64,000 nt of DNA from assembly GCF_014649855.1 (NCBI RefSeq), contig NZ_BMTV01000013.1:1-64000 (forward strand), in the 5' to 3' direction. Origin of the DNA: Streptomyces roseolus (GTDB lineage: Bacteria > Actinomycetota > Actinomycetes > Streptomycetales > Streptomycetaceae). Both the position numbers and the translations under genes were made by a program. The notes under the pieces are model-generated. The model was not told where the DNA came from and ran no database searches. It saw nothing but the letters and a program-made list of their open reading frames with translations. Of the stretch, positions 32,195 to 43,000 are shown one piece after another (the first letter of the stretch is position 1; every line of letters begins with the position of its first letter).

Positions 32195-33429
32195 GCGCAC
32201 CACTGCGCCGGTCCCTCGGCGTCCTGGACGCCGTCGTCATCGGTCTCGGCGCCATGGTCGGCGCCGGGATCTTCGTCGCCCTCGGGCCCGCGGCCGGTGC
32301 GGCCGGGACCTCCGCCGGGCTGCTCGTCGCGCTGGGGCTCGCCGCGGTCGTCGCGTACTGCAACGCGATGGCCTCGGCCCGGCTCGCCGCCCTGTATCCG
32401 GAGTCCGGCGGCACCTATGTGTACGGTCGCGAACGGCTCGGGCCCTTCTGGGGGTATCTGGCCGGCTGGGCCTTCGTGGTGGGCAAGACGGCCTCCTGCG
32501 CAGCGATGGCGCTGACCGTCGGCGCCTATCTGTGGCCGGACCAGGCGCACGCGGTGGCGGTGGCCGCCGTGGTGGCCCTGACGGCCGTCAACTACGGAGG
32601 CGTGCAGAAGTCGGCGCTGCTGGCGCGGGTGATCGTGGCCGGGGTGCTCGCGGTGCTCGCGGCGGTCGTCACGGCCTCCTTCGCGGGCGCCCCCGACGGG
32701 CGCTTCGGGCTCGGCGGGGAGGTCACGGCGGGCGGGGTGCTCCAGGCCGCGGGTTTGCTCTTCTTCGCGTTCGCGGGGTACGCGCGGATCGCCACGCTCG
32801 GCGAGGAGGTGCGCGATCCGGCCCGGACGATCCCCCGCGCGGTGCCGCTCGCGCTCGGCATCGCGCTCGGCGTGTACGCGCTGGTCGCGGTGGGGGTGCT
32901 GCTGGCCCTCGGGCCGCTCGCGCTGGCCGACTCGGCCGCGCCGCTCGCCGACGCGGTGCGGGCGGCGGGCTCCTCCTGGCTGGTGCCGGTGGTCACGGCC
33001 GGCGCGGCCGTGGCGGCGCTCGGCTCGCTGCTCTCGCTGATCCTCGGGGTGTCCCGGACGACGCTGGCGATGGCCAGGGACGGCTATCTGCCGGCCGGGC
33101 TCGCCGTGGTGCACCCCCGCTTCCGGGTGCCGCACCGGGCGGAGCTCGTGGTGGGCGCGGTGGTGGCCGTGGCGGCGGCGACGGCGGACGTGCGGGGCGC
33201 GATCGGCTTCTCGTCGTTCGGCGTGCTCGTCTACTACGGGATCGCGAACGCCTCGGCGTGGACGCTGGGCCGCCGGGACCGGTTCCTGGCGGTGCTGGGG
33301 CTCGCCGGCTGCGCGGCGCTGGCGGGGGCGCTGCCGCTGGGGTCGGTCCTCGCCGGTTCCGGGGTGCTGGCGGCCGGTGTGGTGGCGTACGCGGTCAGTC
33401 GAGGACGACCCGGACCCCCTCGGCCCTGA
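32191..33429 (+). CDS. APC-family amino acid permease
   Basis: A 412-residue inner-membrane transporter with about 11-12 hydrophobic segments. The first helix carries the APC signature GLGAMVGAGIFVALG, and the loop after helix 6 has TLGEEVRDPARTIPRAVPLAL, both typical of the amino acid-polyamine-organocation superfamily. Substrate unknown. GTG start overlaps alkB by four bases. Its 3' end overlaps the convergent barstar-domain gene by 35 bases. Why a permease is coupled to alkylation-repair genes is not evident; it may be simple operon streamlining. Confidence 0.88.
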   Translation: MSAPLRRSLGVLDAVVIGLGAMVGAGIFVALGPAAGAAGTSAGLLVALGLAAVVAYCNAMASARLAALYPESGGTYVYGRERLGPFWGYLAGWAFVVGKTASCAAMALTVGAYLWPDQAHAVAVAAVVALTAVNYGGVQKSALLARVIVAGVLAVLAAVVTASFAGAPDGRFGLGGEVTAGGVLQAAGLLFFAFAGYARIATLGEEVRDPARTIPRAVPLALGIALGVYALVAVGVLLALGPLALADSAAPLADAVRAAGSSWLVPVVTAGAAVAALGSLLSLILGVSRTTLAMARDGYLPAGLAVVHPRFRVPHRAELVVGAVVAVAAATADVRGAIGFSSFGVLVYYGIANASAWTLGRRDRFLAVLGLAGCAALAGALPLGSVLAGSGVLAAGVVAYAVSRGRPGPPRP

Positions 33430-34417
33430 GGCCGTCGACCCATTCCTGGAAGGTGGCCGGGCGGGGGACGGTGAGGAGCGGGGTGACGCCGAGGCAGGCG
33501 CGGGCGATGTCGGCGCGCCGCCAGATCAGGGTGCAGCCGGAGAGCTCCTCGCCGAGGGCGCGGGGGGAGCCGGTCGGGAAGGCGTGGCCGGGGCCGAGGA
33601 CGGCCTCGCCGAGGGCGCAGAGGAAGGCGTCCGCGTCGGTGATCCCGCGGCCGTCGAGTTCATAGGTGTTTCCGGGGGCGGGCTGGGAGGCCCGGTGGGC
33701 GCGGCGGGCGGCCTGGTTCAGCCATTCGGCGCGGGCGGTGCCGCCGAAGCGGCGCCAGGTGCCGGGCTCGGACGGCGGCGCGTACCCGTGGAAGAGGTCC
33801 CAGACCTCGCGGTGCTGGTGGGGCAGCAGGCCGGAGCGGGGGAAGGCGACGCTCAGGTCCACGAGTCCGTGGTGGTGGCGGGAGGCGCCCACGCCGGTGA
33901 CCCGGCCGGCCTCGGCCTCGTGCTGCGAGGCCGCCATCCCGTCGAGGACCTGGTAGCGGACGGCCTCGAACTCCCGGGCGCCCGTGGCGAGGGCGTCGCG
34001 GAGGGCGCCGCGCGGGGAGCAGCCGAGGAAGGTGACCTCCCCGTGGGTGAGCTCGGCCGGGGGCTCCGGTGAGACCCGTACGAGGTTGCCGCAGGGAACG
34101 GCGCCGGCCGCGCCGTGCAGGCGGCGGGGCGTGCCCGCGGACTCGACGGTGACGACGTCGCCGCGGGCGCCGACGACGCGGACGGCGGTGAGCCGCCAGG
34201 CGCCGTCGTGGGTCTCGACGTCGAGGGTGCCGAGCGGGGCGGTGCCTTCGACGATGGCCTGGGTGACGGCCCGGGCCAGTTCGCCGCGCGGCTCGCAGCC
34301 GCGCAGCTCGTGGCGGGCGCGCGGCGGCGGGACGGCGTCCCCGTAGAGGCCCCTGACGTCGTGGCAGAGGGCGACGGCGTAGAGGCCGGAGAGCAGGGCG
34401 TAGCGCGGGTTCTGCAC
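33395..34417 (-). CDS. Barstar-domain protein
   Basis: A 340-residue protein. Residues about 245-340 match the barstar (barnase-inhibitor) fold: YELDGRGITDADAFLCALGE, AFPTGSPRALGEELSG, LIWRRAD, and FQEWVDGLRAEGVRVVLD. The N-terminal 240 residues are an unassigned region with two related LxGCxPRGxL blocks (RGCEPRGEL and LGCSPRGAL). The barnase-contact acidic residues of classical barstar are not all kept. No RNase gene is adjacent. GTG at 34417 is the first plausible start after the YccF stop and has only a weak ribosome site. Function is unknown; it could be an immunity-like or regulatory protein. Confidence 0.75.
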   Translation of the reverse strand: MQNPRYALLSGLYAVALCHDVRGLYGDAVPPPRARHELRGCEPRGELARAVTQAIVEGTAPLGTLDVETHDGAWRLTAVRVVGARGDVVTVESAGTPRRLHGAAGAVPCGNLVRVSPEPPAELTHGEVTFLGCSPRGALRDALATGAREFEAVRYQVLDGMAASQHEAEAGRVTGVGASRHHHGLVDLSVAFPRSGLLPHQHREVWDLFHGYAPPSEPGTWRRFGGTARAEWLNQAARRAHRASQPAPGNTYELDGRGITDADAFLCALGEAVLGPGHAFPTGSPRALGEELSGCTLIWRRADIARACLGVTPLLTVPRPATFQEWVDGLRAEGVRVVLD

Positions 34418-34430
34418 GGCGCGGCCGGTC

Positions 34431-34859
34431 TCAGAAGCCCGGGCGACCGTACTGCTGCTGCCCGGGCACCTGGCCGCCGTACGCCTGGTCGGTGGGGACG
34501 ATGTCCTTGCCGAGGGGCAGCAGCGAGACGGGGATGAGCTTGAAGTTCGCGATGCCGAGCGGGATGCCGATGATCGTGACGCAGAGCGCGACGCCGGTGA
34601 CGACGTGGCCGAGGGCGAGCCACCAGCCGGCGAGGACCAGCCACAGGACGTTGCCGACGCAGGAGGCGGCACCGGCGCCGGGCTTGTCGACGACGGTGCG
34701 GCCGAAGGGCCAGAGGGCGTAGAGGCCGACGCGGAAGGCGGCGAGGCCGAAGGGGATGCCGATGATCGTGATGCAGAGGACGAGGCCGGCGAGGAGGTAG
34801 CCGAGGAAGAGCCAGAAGCCGGAGAGGACGAGCCATATGACGTTGAGGACGGTCTTCAC
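34431..34859 (-). CDS. YccF domain-containing membrane protein
   Basis: A 142-residue integral membrane protein with two copies of the YccF (DUF307) repeat: VLNVIWLVLSGFWLFLGYLL..ITIIGIPFGLAAFRVG and VGNVLWLVLAGWWLALGHVV..VTIIGIPLGIANFKL. It ends in a Gln/Gly/Pro tail (GGQVPGQQQYGR). The family has no defined biochemical role. GTG start overlaps the htpX stop (GTGA), so it is translated with the HtpX protease and may belong to the same envelope-quality function. Confidence 0.93.
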   Translation of the reverse strand: MKTVLNVIWLVLSGFWLFLGYLLAGLVLCITIIGIPFGLAAFRVGLYALWPFGRTVVDKPGAGAASCVGNVLWLVLAGWWLALGHVVTGVALCVTIIGIPLGIANFKLIPVSLLPLGKDIVPTDQAYGGQVPGQQQYGRPGF

Positions 34860-35719
34860 GGGCGGGGACCTGCCATCTCTTCGAGCCGGGCGATCCGCTC
34901 GGCCATGGGCGGGTGGGTCGAGAACATCTTGGAGAGTCCCTTACCCGGGCGGAAGGGGTTCGCGATCATCATGTGGCTCGCGGTCTCGATGCGCGGTTCG
35001 GGCGGCAGCGGGAGCTGCTTGGTGCCCGCTTCGAGCTTCCGGAGGGCGTCGGCGAGGGCGAGCGGGTCGCCGGTGAGCTGGGCGCCGGAGGCGTCGGCCT
35101 CGTACTCGCGGGAGCGGGAGATGGCCAGCTGGATGATGGAGGCGGCGACCGGGCCGAGGACGAGGACCATCAGGTAGCCGAGGAGGCCGGGGCCGTCGTC
35201 GTCGCTGGAGCGGCCGACCGGGATCAGCCAGGCGAAGTTGACGAGGAACATCACGACGGAGGCGAGGGCTCCGGCGACCGAGGAGATGAGGATGTCCCGG
35301 TTGTAGACGTGGCTCAGCTCGTGGCCGATGACGCCGCGGAGCTCGCGCTCGTCGAGCAGGGAGAGGATGCCTTCGGTGCAGCAGACGGCGGCGTTGCGCG
35401 GGTTGCGGCCGGTGGCGAAGGCGTTGGGCGCCTGGGTCGGCGAGATGTAGAGGCGCGGCATCGGCTGGCGGGCCTGGGTGGAGAGCTCCCTGACCATCCG
35501 GTAGAGCGCGGGGGCCTCGAATTCGCTGACCGGGCGGGCGCGCATGGCCCGCAGCGCCAGCTTGTCGCTGTTCCAGTACGCGTACGCGTTGGTGCCGATC
35601 GCGACGACGAGTCCGACGATCAGGCCCGTACGGCCGAAGAAGCTGCCGATGACGATGATGAGGGCGGAGAGCCCTCCGAGGAGTACGGCGGTCCTCAGCC
35701 CGTTGTGCCGGCGGTGCAC
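34856..35719 (-). CDS. htpX: Zinc metalloprotease HtpX
   Basis: A 287-residue M48B membrane protease that removes damaged membrane proteins. It has N-terminal transmembrane helices (AVLLGGLSALIIVIGSFFG), the zinc motif GVIGHELSHVYNRD (HExxH), and the third ligand region SRSREYEADASGAQLTGDP; NAFATGRNPRNAAV is also characteristic. GTG at 35719 is chosen for the GGAGGG site upstream; an earlier in-frame ATG adds 32 residues without a membrane or signal role. It is followed by the overlapping YccF gene. Confidence 0.96.
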   Translation of the reverse strand: MHRRHNGLRTAVLLGGLSALIIVIGSFFGRTGLIVGLVVAIGTNAYAYWNSDKLALRAMRARPVSEFEAPALYRMVRELSTQARQPMPRLYISPTQAPNAFATGRNPRNAAVCCTEGILSLLDERELRGVIGHELSHVYNRDILISSVAGALASVVMFLVNFAWLIPVGRSSDDDGPGLLGYLMVLVLGPVAASIIQLAISRSREYEADASGAQLTGDPLALADALRKLEAGTKQLPLPPEPRIETASHMMIANPFRPGKGLSKMFSTHPPMAERIARLEEMAGPRP

Positions 35720-35763
35720 GGTACGCCCTCCAAGTGGTGCGGCAGGGGAACCCTTTGCTTCGT

Positions 35764-35794
35764 GGTCCTCCCCGGACTTCGTCGGGGGAGGACC
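35764..35794 (-). terminator. Hairpin between mscL and htpX
   Basis: A stem of about ten pairs (GGTCCTCCCC / GGGGAGGACC) in the 180-base gap between mscL and htpX; probably the mscL terminator. Confidence 0.65.
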
Positions 35795-35899
35795 CCCGGT
35801 CCAGTGGACCCTCACGTACTGGTCAACGCCAGGCGGGAGGCTGCGGTTCCCCCGGCCGCACCGGGGAGGGGTTGCGCCGTCCGGGTGATCCCGGCCGAA

Positions 35900-36376
35900 T
35901 CAGCGCGCGGCGGGGACCTTGTCGGCGCCCGGGGCGAGGCCCGCCTTGACGAGGGCGTCGGCGACCGGCTCGACCTCGCTGGTGCAGTGGGCGCAGCGGG
36001 AGGCGATGGCCGGGATCTCCGCGTAGCAGCGGGGGCAGTCGCGCTTCTCGGACTTGGGGTCGGCGGCCTCTTCCTTCGCGAACCTCTCCTGGACCTTCGC
36101 CATGGGGACGACGAAGAGGAAGTAGAGGACGAGGGCGGTGATGGCGAAGGCGATGGTGGCGGCGATGGCGAGGCCGTACGGGAAGACGGTCTTGCCGATG
36201 CTGAACCTCGCCTCGCTGAAGTCGCCGACGGAGCCGGTGGCGAGGCCGATGAGCGGGGTGATGAACGCCTTGCTGAAGCCGGTGACGACGGCCGTGAACG
36301 CCGAGCCGACGGCGAGGCCGATGGCCATCGAGACGACGTTCCCGCGGAGGATGAAGTCCTTGAATCCGTTCAGCAC
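35900..36376 (-). CDS. mscL: Large-conductance mechanosensitive channel MscL with zinc-ribbon tail
   Basis: A pentameric channel that opens under membrane tension in hypo-osmotic shock. The 158-residue protein starts MLNGFKDFILRGNVVSMAIG, has TM1 with the gate region (LAVGSAFTAVVTGF), a periplasmic loop and TM2 (IAFAITALVLYFLFVVP). After the cytoplasmic helix it carries a four-cysteine module: Cys114-x2-Cys117 and Cys128-x2-Cys131 in DCPRCYAEIPAIASRCAHC, a zinc-ribbon pattern not present in E. coli MscL (136 residues). GTG start after GAGCAACACCCC. It is monocistronic between nuoN and htpX. Confidence 0.93.
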   Translation of the reverse strand: MLNGFKDFILRGNVVSMAIGLAVGSAFTAVVTGFSKAFITPLIGLATGSVGDFSEARFSIGKTVFPYGLAIAATIAFAITALVLYFLFVVPMAKVQERFAKEEAADPKSEKRDCPRCYAEIPAIASRCAHCTSEVEPVADALVKAGLAPGADKVPAAR

Positions 36377-36410
36377 GGGGTGTTGCTCCTAGTGGGGGGG
36401 TGCGTGGGGG

Positions 36411-37943
36411 TCAGAAGAGGCTGGTCGTCGCGTAGCGGAGGACGAACTGCGGGTAGCCCGACAGGACGGCTCCGACGGCGGCGGTCAGCGCGATCGCCAG
36501 GGTGACGGGCGCGGGGGCCCGGTGCGCGGTCCTCCCGGGCTTCTCCGGGGCGTGCTCCGGCGTGCGGAACAGCAGGGCCGTCCACCGCAGGTAGTACGCG
36601 AGGCCGATGACGACGTTGACGCCCATGACGACGGCCAGCCAGCCGAGGCCCGCGTCGACGGCCGACGAGAAGACGGTCACCTTGGCGAAGAGGCCGATGA
36701 TACCCGGGGGCAGACCGGCCAGGTTCAGGAGGAAGAAGGCGAGCGCGAGGGCGGCGGCGGGGCTGGTGGCGTACAGCCCGGCGTGGTCGGTGATCCGCTT
36801 GCCGGGGTGCGTACGGGCGACGAGGGCGACGACCGCGAAGGCGCCGAGGTTCACGGCGGCGTACATGAGGGCGTACGCGACGGTGGCGCCGACCTGCTCG
36901 TCGCTGGAGTACGCGGCGGCTCCTATCGGCACCAGCAGGTAGCCGGCCTGGGCGACGGAGGACCAGGCGAGCAGCCGGACGGCGCTCCGCTCGCGGGTGG
37001 GGTCCTGCCGGAGGGCGGCGACGTTGCCGGCCGTCATGGTGAGGGCGGCGAGGACCGCCAGGGCCGGGCCCCAGACGTCGGCGTACGAGGGGAAGGCGAC
37101 GACCGTCACCAGGATGAGGCCGGTGAAGCCGACGGCCTTGCCGACGACCGACAGGTAGGCGGCGACGGGCAGCGGGGCGCCGCTGTAGGTGTCGGGGACC
37201 CAGAAGTGGAAGGGGACGGCGGCGATCTTGAAGGCGAAGCCGACGAGGGTGAGGGCGACGCCGGTCTGGACGAGGGTGTGGAAGGGGCCGGGGACCTCGC
37301 CGAGGCGGGCGGCGATCTCGGTGAGGTGGAGGGTGCCGGTGGCGGCGTAGACGAAGCTCACGCCGAGGAGGGTGACGGCGGTGGCGGTCACCGAGGAGAG
37401 GAAGAACTTGAGGGCGGCCTCGCCGGAGCGGCGGTCGCCGCGCTTGAGGCCGACGAGCGCGAAGGCGGGCAGCGAGGCCACTTCCAGGGCGACCACGAGG
37501 GTGGCGAGGTCGCGGGCGGCGGGCAGCAGGGCGGCGCCCGCGGCGGAGGACAGCAGCAGGAACCAGTACTCGCCGGCCGGGAGCTTCTCCCGGGTGGCGG
37601 GCAGCGAGAGCAGGGCGGCGACCAGGGCGCCGCCGAGCACCAGGAGCTGGACGACCAGCGTGAAGTGGTCGGCGGTGTAGCTGCACCCGGTGGTCTGGAC
37701 GTGGCCGGCGGTCTGGGCGCCGGGGGTGAGGCAGAAGGTGGCGCGGTCGCCGGCGCGCAGCGGCAGGAGCAGGAGGAGGGCGGCGGCGAGGCCGGCGAGG
37801 GAGATCCACCCGAGGAGTTGCTTGCGCGCGGCGGGCACGAAGAGGTCGGCGACGAGGACGCCGAGCGCGACCAGGGCGGTGAGGGTGGGGGGCGCGATCG
37901 TCGCCCAGTCGACGGACTGGACGAGCGAGGCGTCGGCGGTCAT
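36411..37943 (-). CDS. nuoN: NADH-quinone oxidoreductase subunit N
   Basis: A 510-residue antiporter-like membrane subunit, one of three proton-pumping modules of complex I. It has about 14 hydrophobic segments and the family blocks KRGDRRSGEAALKFFLSS, FAFKIAAVPFHFWVPDTYSG (with the conserved Lys) and ATVAYALMYAAVNLGAF. The ATG at 37943 overlaps the nuoM stop (ATGA). Last gene of the ten-gene minus-strand nuo cluster. Confidence 0.96.
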   Translation of the reverse strand: MTADASLVQSVDWATIAPPTLTALVALGVLVADLFVPAARKQLLGWISLAGLAAALLLLLPLRAGDRATFCLTPGAQTAGHVQTTGCSYTADHFTLVVQLLVLGGALVAALLSLPATREKLPAGEYWFLLLSSAAGAALLPAARDLATLVVALEVASLPAFALVGLKRGDRRSGEAALKFFLSSVTATAVTLLGVSFVYAATGTLHLTEIAARLGEVPGPFHTLVQTGVALTLVGFAFKIAAVPFHFWVPDTYSGAPLPVAAYLSVVGKAVGFTGLILVTVVAFPSYADVWGPALAVLAALTMTAGNVAALRQDPTRERSAVRLLAWSSVAQAGYLLVPIGAAAYSSDEQVGATVAYALMYAAVNLGAFAVVALVARTHPGKRITDHAGLYATSPAAALALAFFLLNLAGLPPGIIGLFAKVTVFSSAVDAGLGWLAVVMGVNVVIGLAYYLRWTALLFRTPEHAPEKPGRTAHRAPAPVTLAIALTAAVGAVLSGYPQFVLRYATTSLF

Positions 37944-39520
37944 CACTGGGTGCCTCCCGCGAGGAGCTGCTGGACGGCCGGGTCGGTGAGGCCGAGGAGG
38001 ACCGCGGGCCAGAGTCCGGCGAGGACGGTGAGGGCGACGAGGGGGGTCCAGGCGGCCAGCTCGTACGCCCGGACGTCGGCGAGCTCGGGCTCGCCGGCCG
38101 GGCGCGGGCCACCCATGCAGACGCGGCGGACCACGATCAGCAGGTACGCGGCGGTGAGCAGGGTGCCGAGGCCGCCGAGGACCATGAAGACGAGGTACGC
38201 GGGGCGGCTGAGCCCCTCGGCCGGGTCGAAGGCGGCGAAGAGGGCGAGCATCTCGCCCCAGAAGCCGGCCAGGCCCGGGAGGCCGAGGGAGGCGACGGCG
38301 GCGAAGGCGAGGAGGGCGCCGAGGCGGGGGGCGCGGCCGTAGAGGGCGGCGCCGGTGGCCCCGGCGAGGGTGTCGAGGTCGGCGGTGCCGTACCGGTCCT
38401 TCACCGCGCCGACGAGGAAGAACAGCAGGCCGGTGACGAGGCCGTGGGCGATGTTGGCGAAGAGGGCGCCGTTGACGCCGGTGGGGGTCAGGGTGGCGAT
38501 GCCGAGGAGGACGAAGCCCATGTGGCCGACGGATGAGTACGCGATCAGGCGCTTGAGGTCGCCCTTGGCGCCGGGCCGCGCCAGGGCGAGGCAGGCGAGG
38601 GAGCCGTAGACGATGCCGACGGCGGCGAAGGCGGCCAGGTAGGGGGCGAGGGTGCGCATGCCGTCGGGGGCGACGGGCAGCGCGATGCGGACGAAGCCGT
38701 ACGTGCCCATCTTGAGGAGCACGCCGGCGAGGAGGACCGAGCCGACCGTGGGGGCGGCGGTGTGGGCGTCCGGCAGCCAGGAGTGCAGCGGCCACATCGG
38801 GGTCTTCACGGCGAGCCCGACGCCGATCGCGAGGACGGCGGTGACCTGCACCGACGTGGTCAGTCCGCGGCCGTTGTCGGCGGCGAGCGCCACCATGTCG
38901 AAGGTGCCGCCCTTTATTCCGACGAGGAGCAGGCCGAGCAGCATGACGACGGAGCCGAGCAGCGTGTAGAGGATGAACTTCCCGGCGGCGGCCCGCCGGC
39001 CCTCGCCGCCCCAGCGGGCGATGAGGAAGTACATCGGGACCAGGACCATCTCGAAGGCGAGGAAGAAGAGGACCAGGTCGAGGACGGCGAAGGTGGCGAG
39101 GGTGCCGGCCTCCAGGACCAGCAGCAGCGCGACGAAGGCCTTCGGGGACGGGCCCGCGGGCGGCTTGAAGTACGAGTGCAGCGCGCAGAGGAAGGTCAGC
39201 AGCGCGGTCAGCACCAGGAGGGGGAGCGAGATGCCGTCGACGCCGAGGTGGATCCGCACGTCGAGGGCCCTGATCCAGCTGACGTCCGTGGTCGCCTGCA
39301 TCCTCGACGGGTCGTCGTGGTCGAAGCCGGCGGCGAGGGCGAGCGCGGCGAGGAGGATCGCGCCGGTGACGGTGACGCCGTGGCGGAGCACCGCCTGGTC
39401 GGGCGACTTCCCCTTCAGTCCGGGCGGGGCGGGCAGGAGCGCGGCGGCGGCGCCCAGGAGCGGGGCCGCGACGATGAACGCGAGGAGGAACTGCATCACG
39501 GATTCGCTGATATCGATCAC
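37943..39520 (-). CDS. nuoM: NADH-quinone oxidoreductase subunit M
   Basis: A 525-residue antiporter-like subunit. Signature blocks are LGVDGISLPLLVLTALLTFL, the Glu-containing LFFLAFEMVLVPMYFLIARWGGEGR, the Lys of VGLAVKTPMWPLHSWLPDAH, and SVGHMGFVLLGIATL. GTG start three bases after the nuoL stop, with GGAGCG upstream; an ATG eight codons later is possible. The stop overlaps the nuoN ATG. Confidence 0.97.
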   Translation of the reverse strand: MIDISESVMQFLLAFIVAAPLLGAAAALLPAPPGLKGKSPDQAVLRHGVTVTGAILLAALALAAGFDHDDPSRMQATTDVSWIRALDVRIHLGVDGISLPLLVLTALLTFLCALHSYFKPPAGPSPKAFVALLLVLEAGTLATFAVLDLVLFFLAFEMVLVPMYFLIARWGGEGRRAAAGKFILYTLLGSVVMLLGLLLVGIKGGTFDMVALAADNGRGLTTSVQVTAVLAIGVGLAVKTPMWPLHSWLPDAHTAAPTVGSVLLAGVLLKMGTYGFVRIALPVAPDGMRTLAPYLAAFAAVGIVYGSLACLALARPGAKGDLKRLIAYSSVGHMGFVLLGIATLTPTGVNGALFANIAHGLVTGLLFFLVGAVKDRYGTADLDTLAGATGAALYGRAPRLGALLAFAAVASLGLPGLAGFWGEMLALFAAFDPAEGLSRPAYLVFMVLGGLGTLLTAAYLLIVVRRVCMGGPRPAGEPELADVRAYELAAWTPLVALTVLAGLWPAVLLGLTDPAVQQLLAGGTQ

Positions 39521-39523
39521 GGC

Positions 39524-41499
<1,976 letters not shown>

Positions 41500-41503
<4 letters not shown>

Positions 41504-41862
41504 GCGGCGGCCTCGGCCTTCTCGGCGGTGCTTTCCGGGCTCTCGGGGGTCTCGGGGGACTCCGCCGTGTCGCGGAGGCGGTCGACGTCGGCCGTGCCGC
41601 GGTTGCGGTACACCATCAGGACGATCGCGAGGCCGATGCCGATCTCGGCGGCGGCGATGGCGATGGTGAAGAGGGTGAGGGCCTGGCCGGCGTGGAGGGC
41701 GTCGCGGAGCCAGACGTCGAAGGCGACCAGGTTGAGGTTGACGGCGTTGAGCATCAGCTCGACCGACATCAGGACCAGGATCGCGTTGCGGCGGGCGAGG
41801 ACGCCGTACAGGCCGACGCAGAAGAGGAGCGCGGCGAGGACGGCGGGGTAGGCGAGGTGCAT
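41500..41862 (-). CDS. nuoK: NADH-quinone oxidoreductase subunit K
   Basis: A 120-residue three-helix subunit (human ND4L homologue). It has LFCVGLYGVLARRNAILVLMSVELMLNAVNLNLVAF with the two membrane glutamates used in proton pumping, and AAAEIGIGLAIVLMVYR. The C-terminus adds a polar Glu/Pro/Ala/Ser tail of about 25 residues (TAESPETPESPESTAEKAE), longer than in E. coli. The ATG shares one base with the nuoJ stop. Confidence 0.97.
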
Positions 41863-42419
41863 CAGTCCCGCTCCCCTTCCGGCTTCTTGCGGGACAGGAC
41901 GATGGCGCCGACCAGGGCGGCGAGCAGCAGCACCGAGAGCGCCTCGAAGGGCAGCACCCAGTGCCGGAAGAGGATCTCGCCGGTCACTCCGGTGGACCCC
42001 TGGGCGGGTCCCTCCAGGTCGATCCAGCTCTTGCGGAAGGCGTCCCAGACCACCCAGACGAGCGCCGCGGCGGCGGCCGCGGCGACGGCGAGGGCGACGG
42101 GCCTGTTGCCCGAGTCGGCGTCCGGTGAGCGGCCGATGGGCGCCCTGGTGAGCATGAGCCCGAAGAGCAGCAGGACGACGACGGAGCCGACGTAGATCAG
42201 GACCTGGACCCAGGCGATGAACTCGGCGGTCAGCAGGAGGTACTCGACGGCGAGGCCGCCGAGCGCGACCACGAGCCAGAGCGCGGCGTGCACGAGCTGC
42301 TTCGTGGTGACGGAGACGACGGCGGCGCCGAGGGTGACGAGGCCGACCAGGAGGAAGGCGACCTCGACGCCGGTGGGCGAGAGGAAGCCGGGGTGGGCCG
42401 GCGGGGCGGCGAGGATCAC
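41862..42419 (-). CDS. nuoJ: NADH-quinone oxidoreductase subunit J
   Basis: A 185-residue five-helix subunit (ND6 homologue). It includes TKQLVHAALWLVVALGGLAVEYLLL and AEFIAWVQVLIYVGSVVVLLLFGLML, with the conserved TM3 region that forms a pi-bulge in complex I. GTG start (then ILAAPPAHPGF) overlaps the nuoI stop (GTGA). Confidence 0.94.
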   Translation of the reverse strand: MILAAPPAHPGFLSPTGVEVAFLLVGLVTLGAAVVSVTTKQLVHAALWLVVALGGLAVEYLLLTAEFIAWVQVLIYVGSVVVLLLFGLMLTRAPIGRSPDADSGNRPVALAVAAAAAAALVWVVWDAFRKSWIDLEGPAQGSTGVTGEILFRHWVLPFEALSVLLLAALVGAIVLSRKKPEGERD

Positions 42420-43000
42420 TGCGGGCCCTCCTGCTGCGGGGCGTCGGCCTGGGCGTCGGCGGCTGCCTGGGCCGCGGCGGCGGCCGCCTTCTCGGCGGCC
42501 TTGCGGGCGGCGGCGATCTCCTTGGGCTCCTCGGCCCCCGGGTCGAGCGCGGGCGGCTCGGGGACCGTCCACATCCACGCGCGGAGCTTGTCGCGCTCGT
42601 GGGTCAGCTCCAGGATGTCCGTCTCGGCGTACTCGAACTCCGGCGACCAGAAGAGGGCGTCGAAGGGGCACACCTCGATGCAGATCCCGCAGTACATGCA
42701 GAGGGAGAAGTCGATGGCGAAGCGGTCGAGGACGTTCCGGCTGCGCTCGCGGCCGCCGGGGGCGGCGGCCGGGACCGTCTCCTTGTGGGAGTCGATGTAG
42801 ATGCACCAGTCGGGGCACTCGCGGGCGCACAGCATGCAGACCGTGCAGTTCTCCTCGAACAGCGCGATCACCCCGCGCGAGCGGGGCGGCAGCTCGGGCT
42901 GCGCGTCCGGGTACTGCGCGGTGACCGTCTTCCGGGTCATCGTGCGGAGGGTGACGGCGAGGCCCTTGGCGAGGCCGGAGCCGGGGATCTTCGGGGACAT
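42416..43000 (-). CDS. nuoI: NADH-quinone oxidoreductase subunit I, two 4Fe-4S clusters
   Basis: A 194-residue ferredoxin-like subunit that carries clusters N6a and N6b between the peripheral arm and N2. The cysteine motifs CTVCMLCARECP and CMYCGICIEVCP are complete. The C-terminus has an Ala-rich helix tail (ARKAAEKAAAAAAQAAADAQ). It begins directly after the nuoH stop. With NuoB it gives this cluster an intact electron path to N2, although the NADH-oxidising subunits are absent nearby. Confidence 0.97.
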   Translation of the reverse strand: MSPKIPGSGLAKGLAVTLRTMTRKTVTAQYPDAQPELPPRSRGVIALFEENCTVCMLCARECPDWCIYIDSHKETVPAAAPGGRERSRNVLDRFAIDFSLCMYCGICIEVCPFDALFWSPEFEYAETDILELTHERDKLRAWMWTVPEPPALDPGAEEPKEIAAARKAAEKAAAAAAQAAADAQADAPQQEGPQ

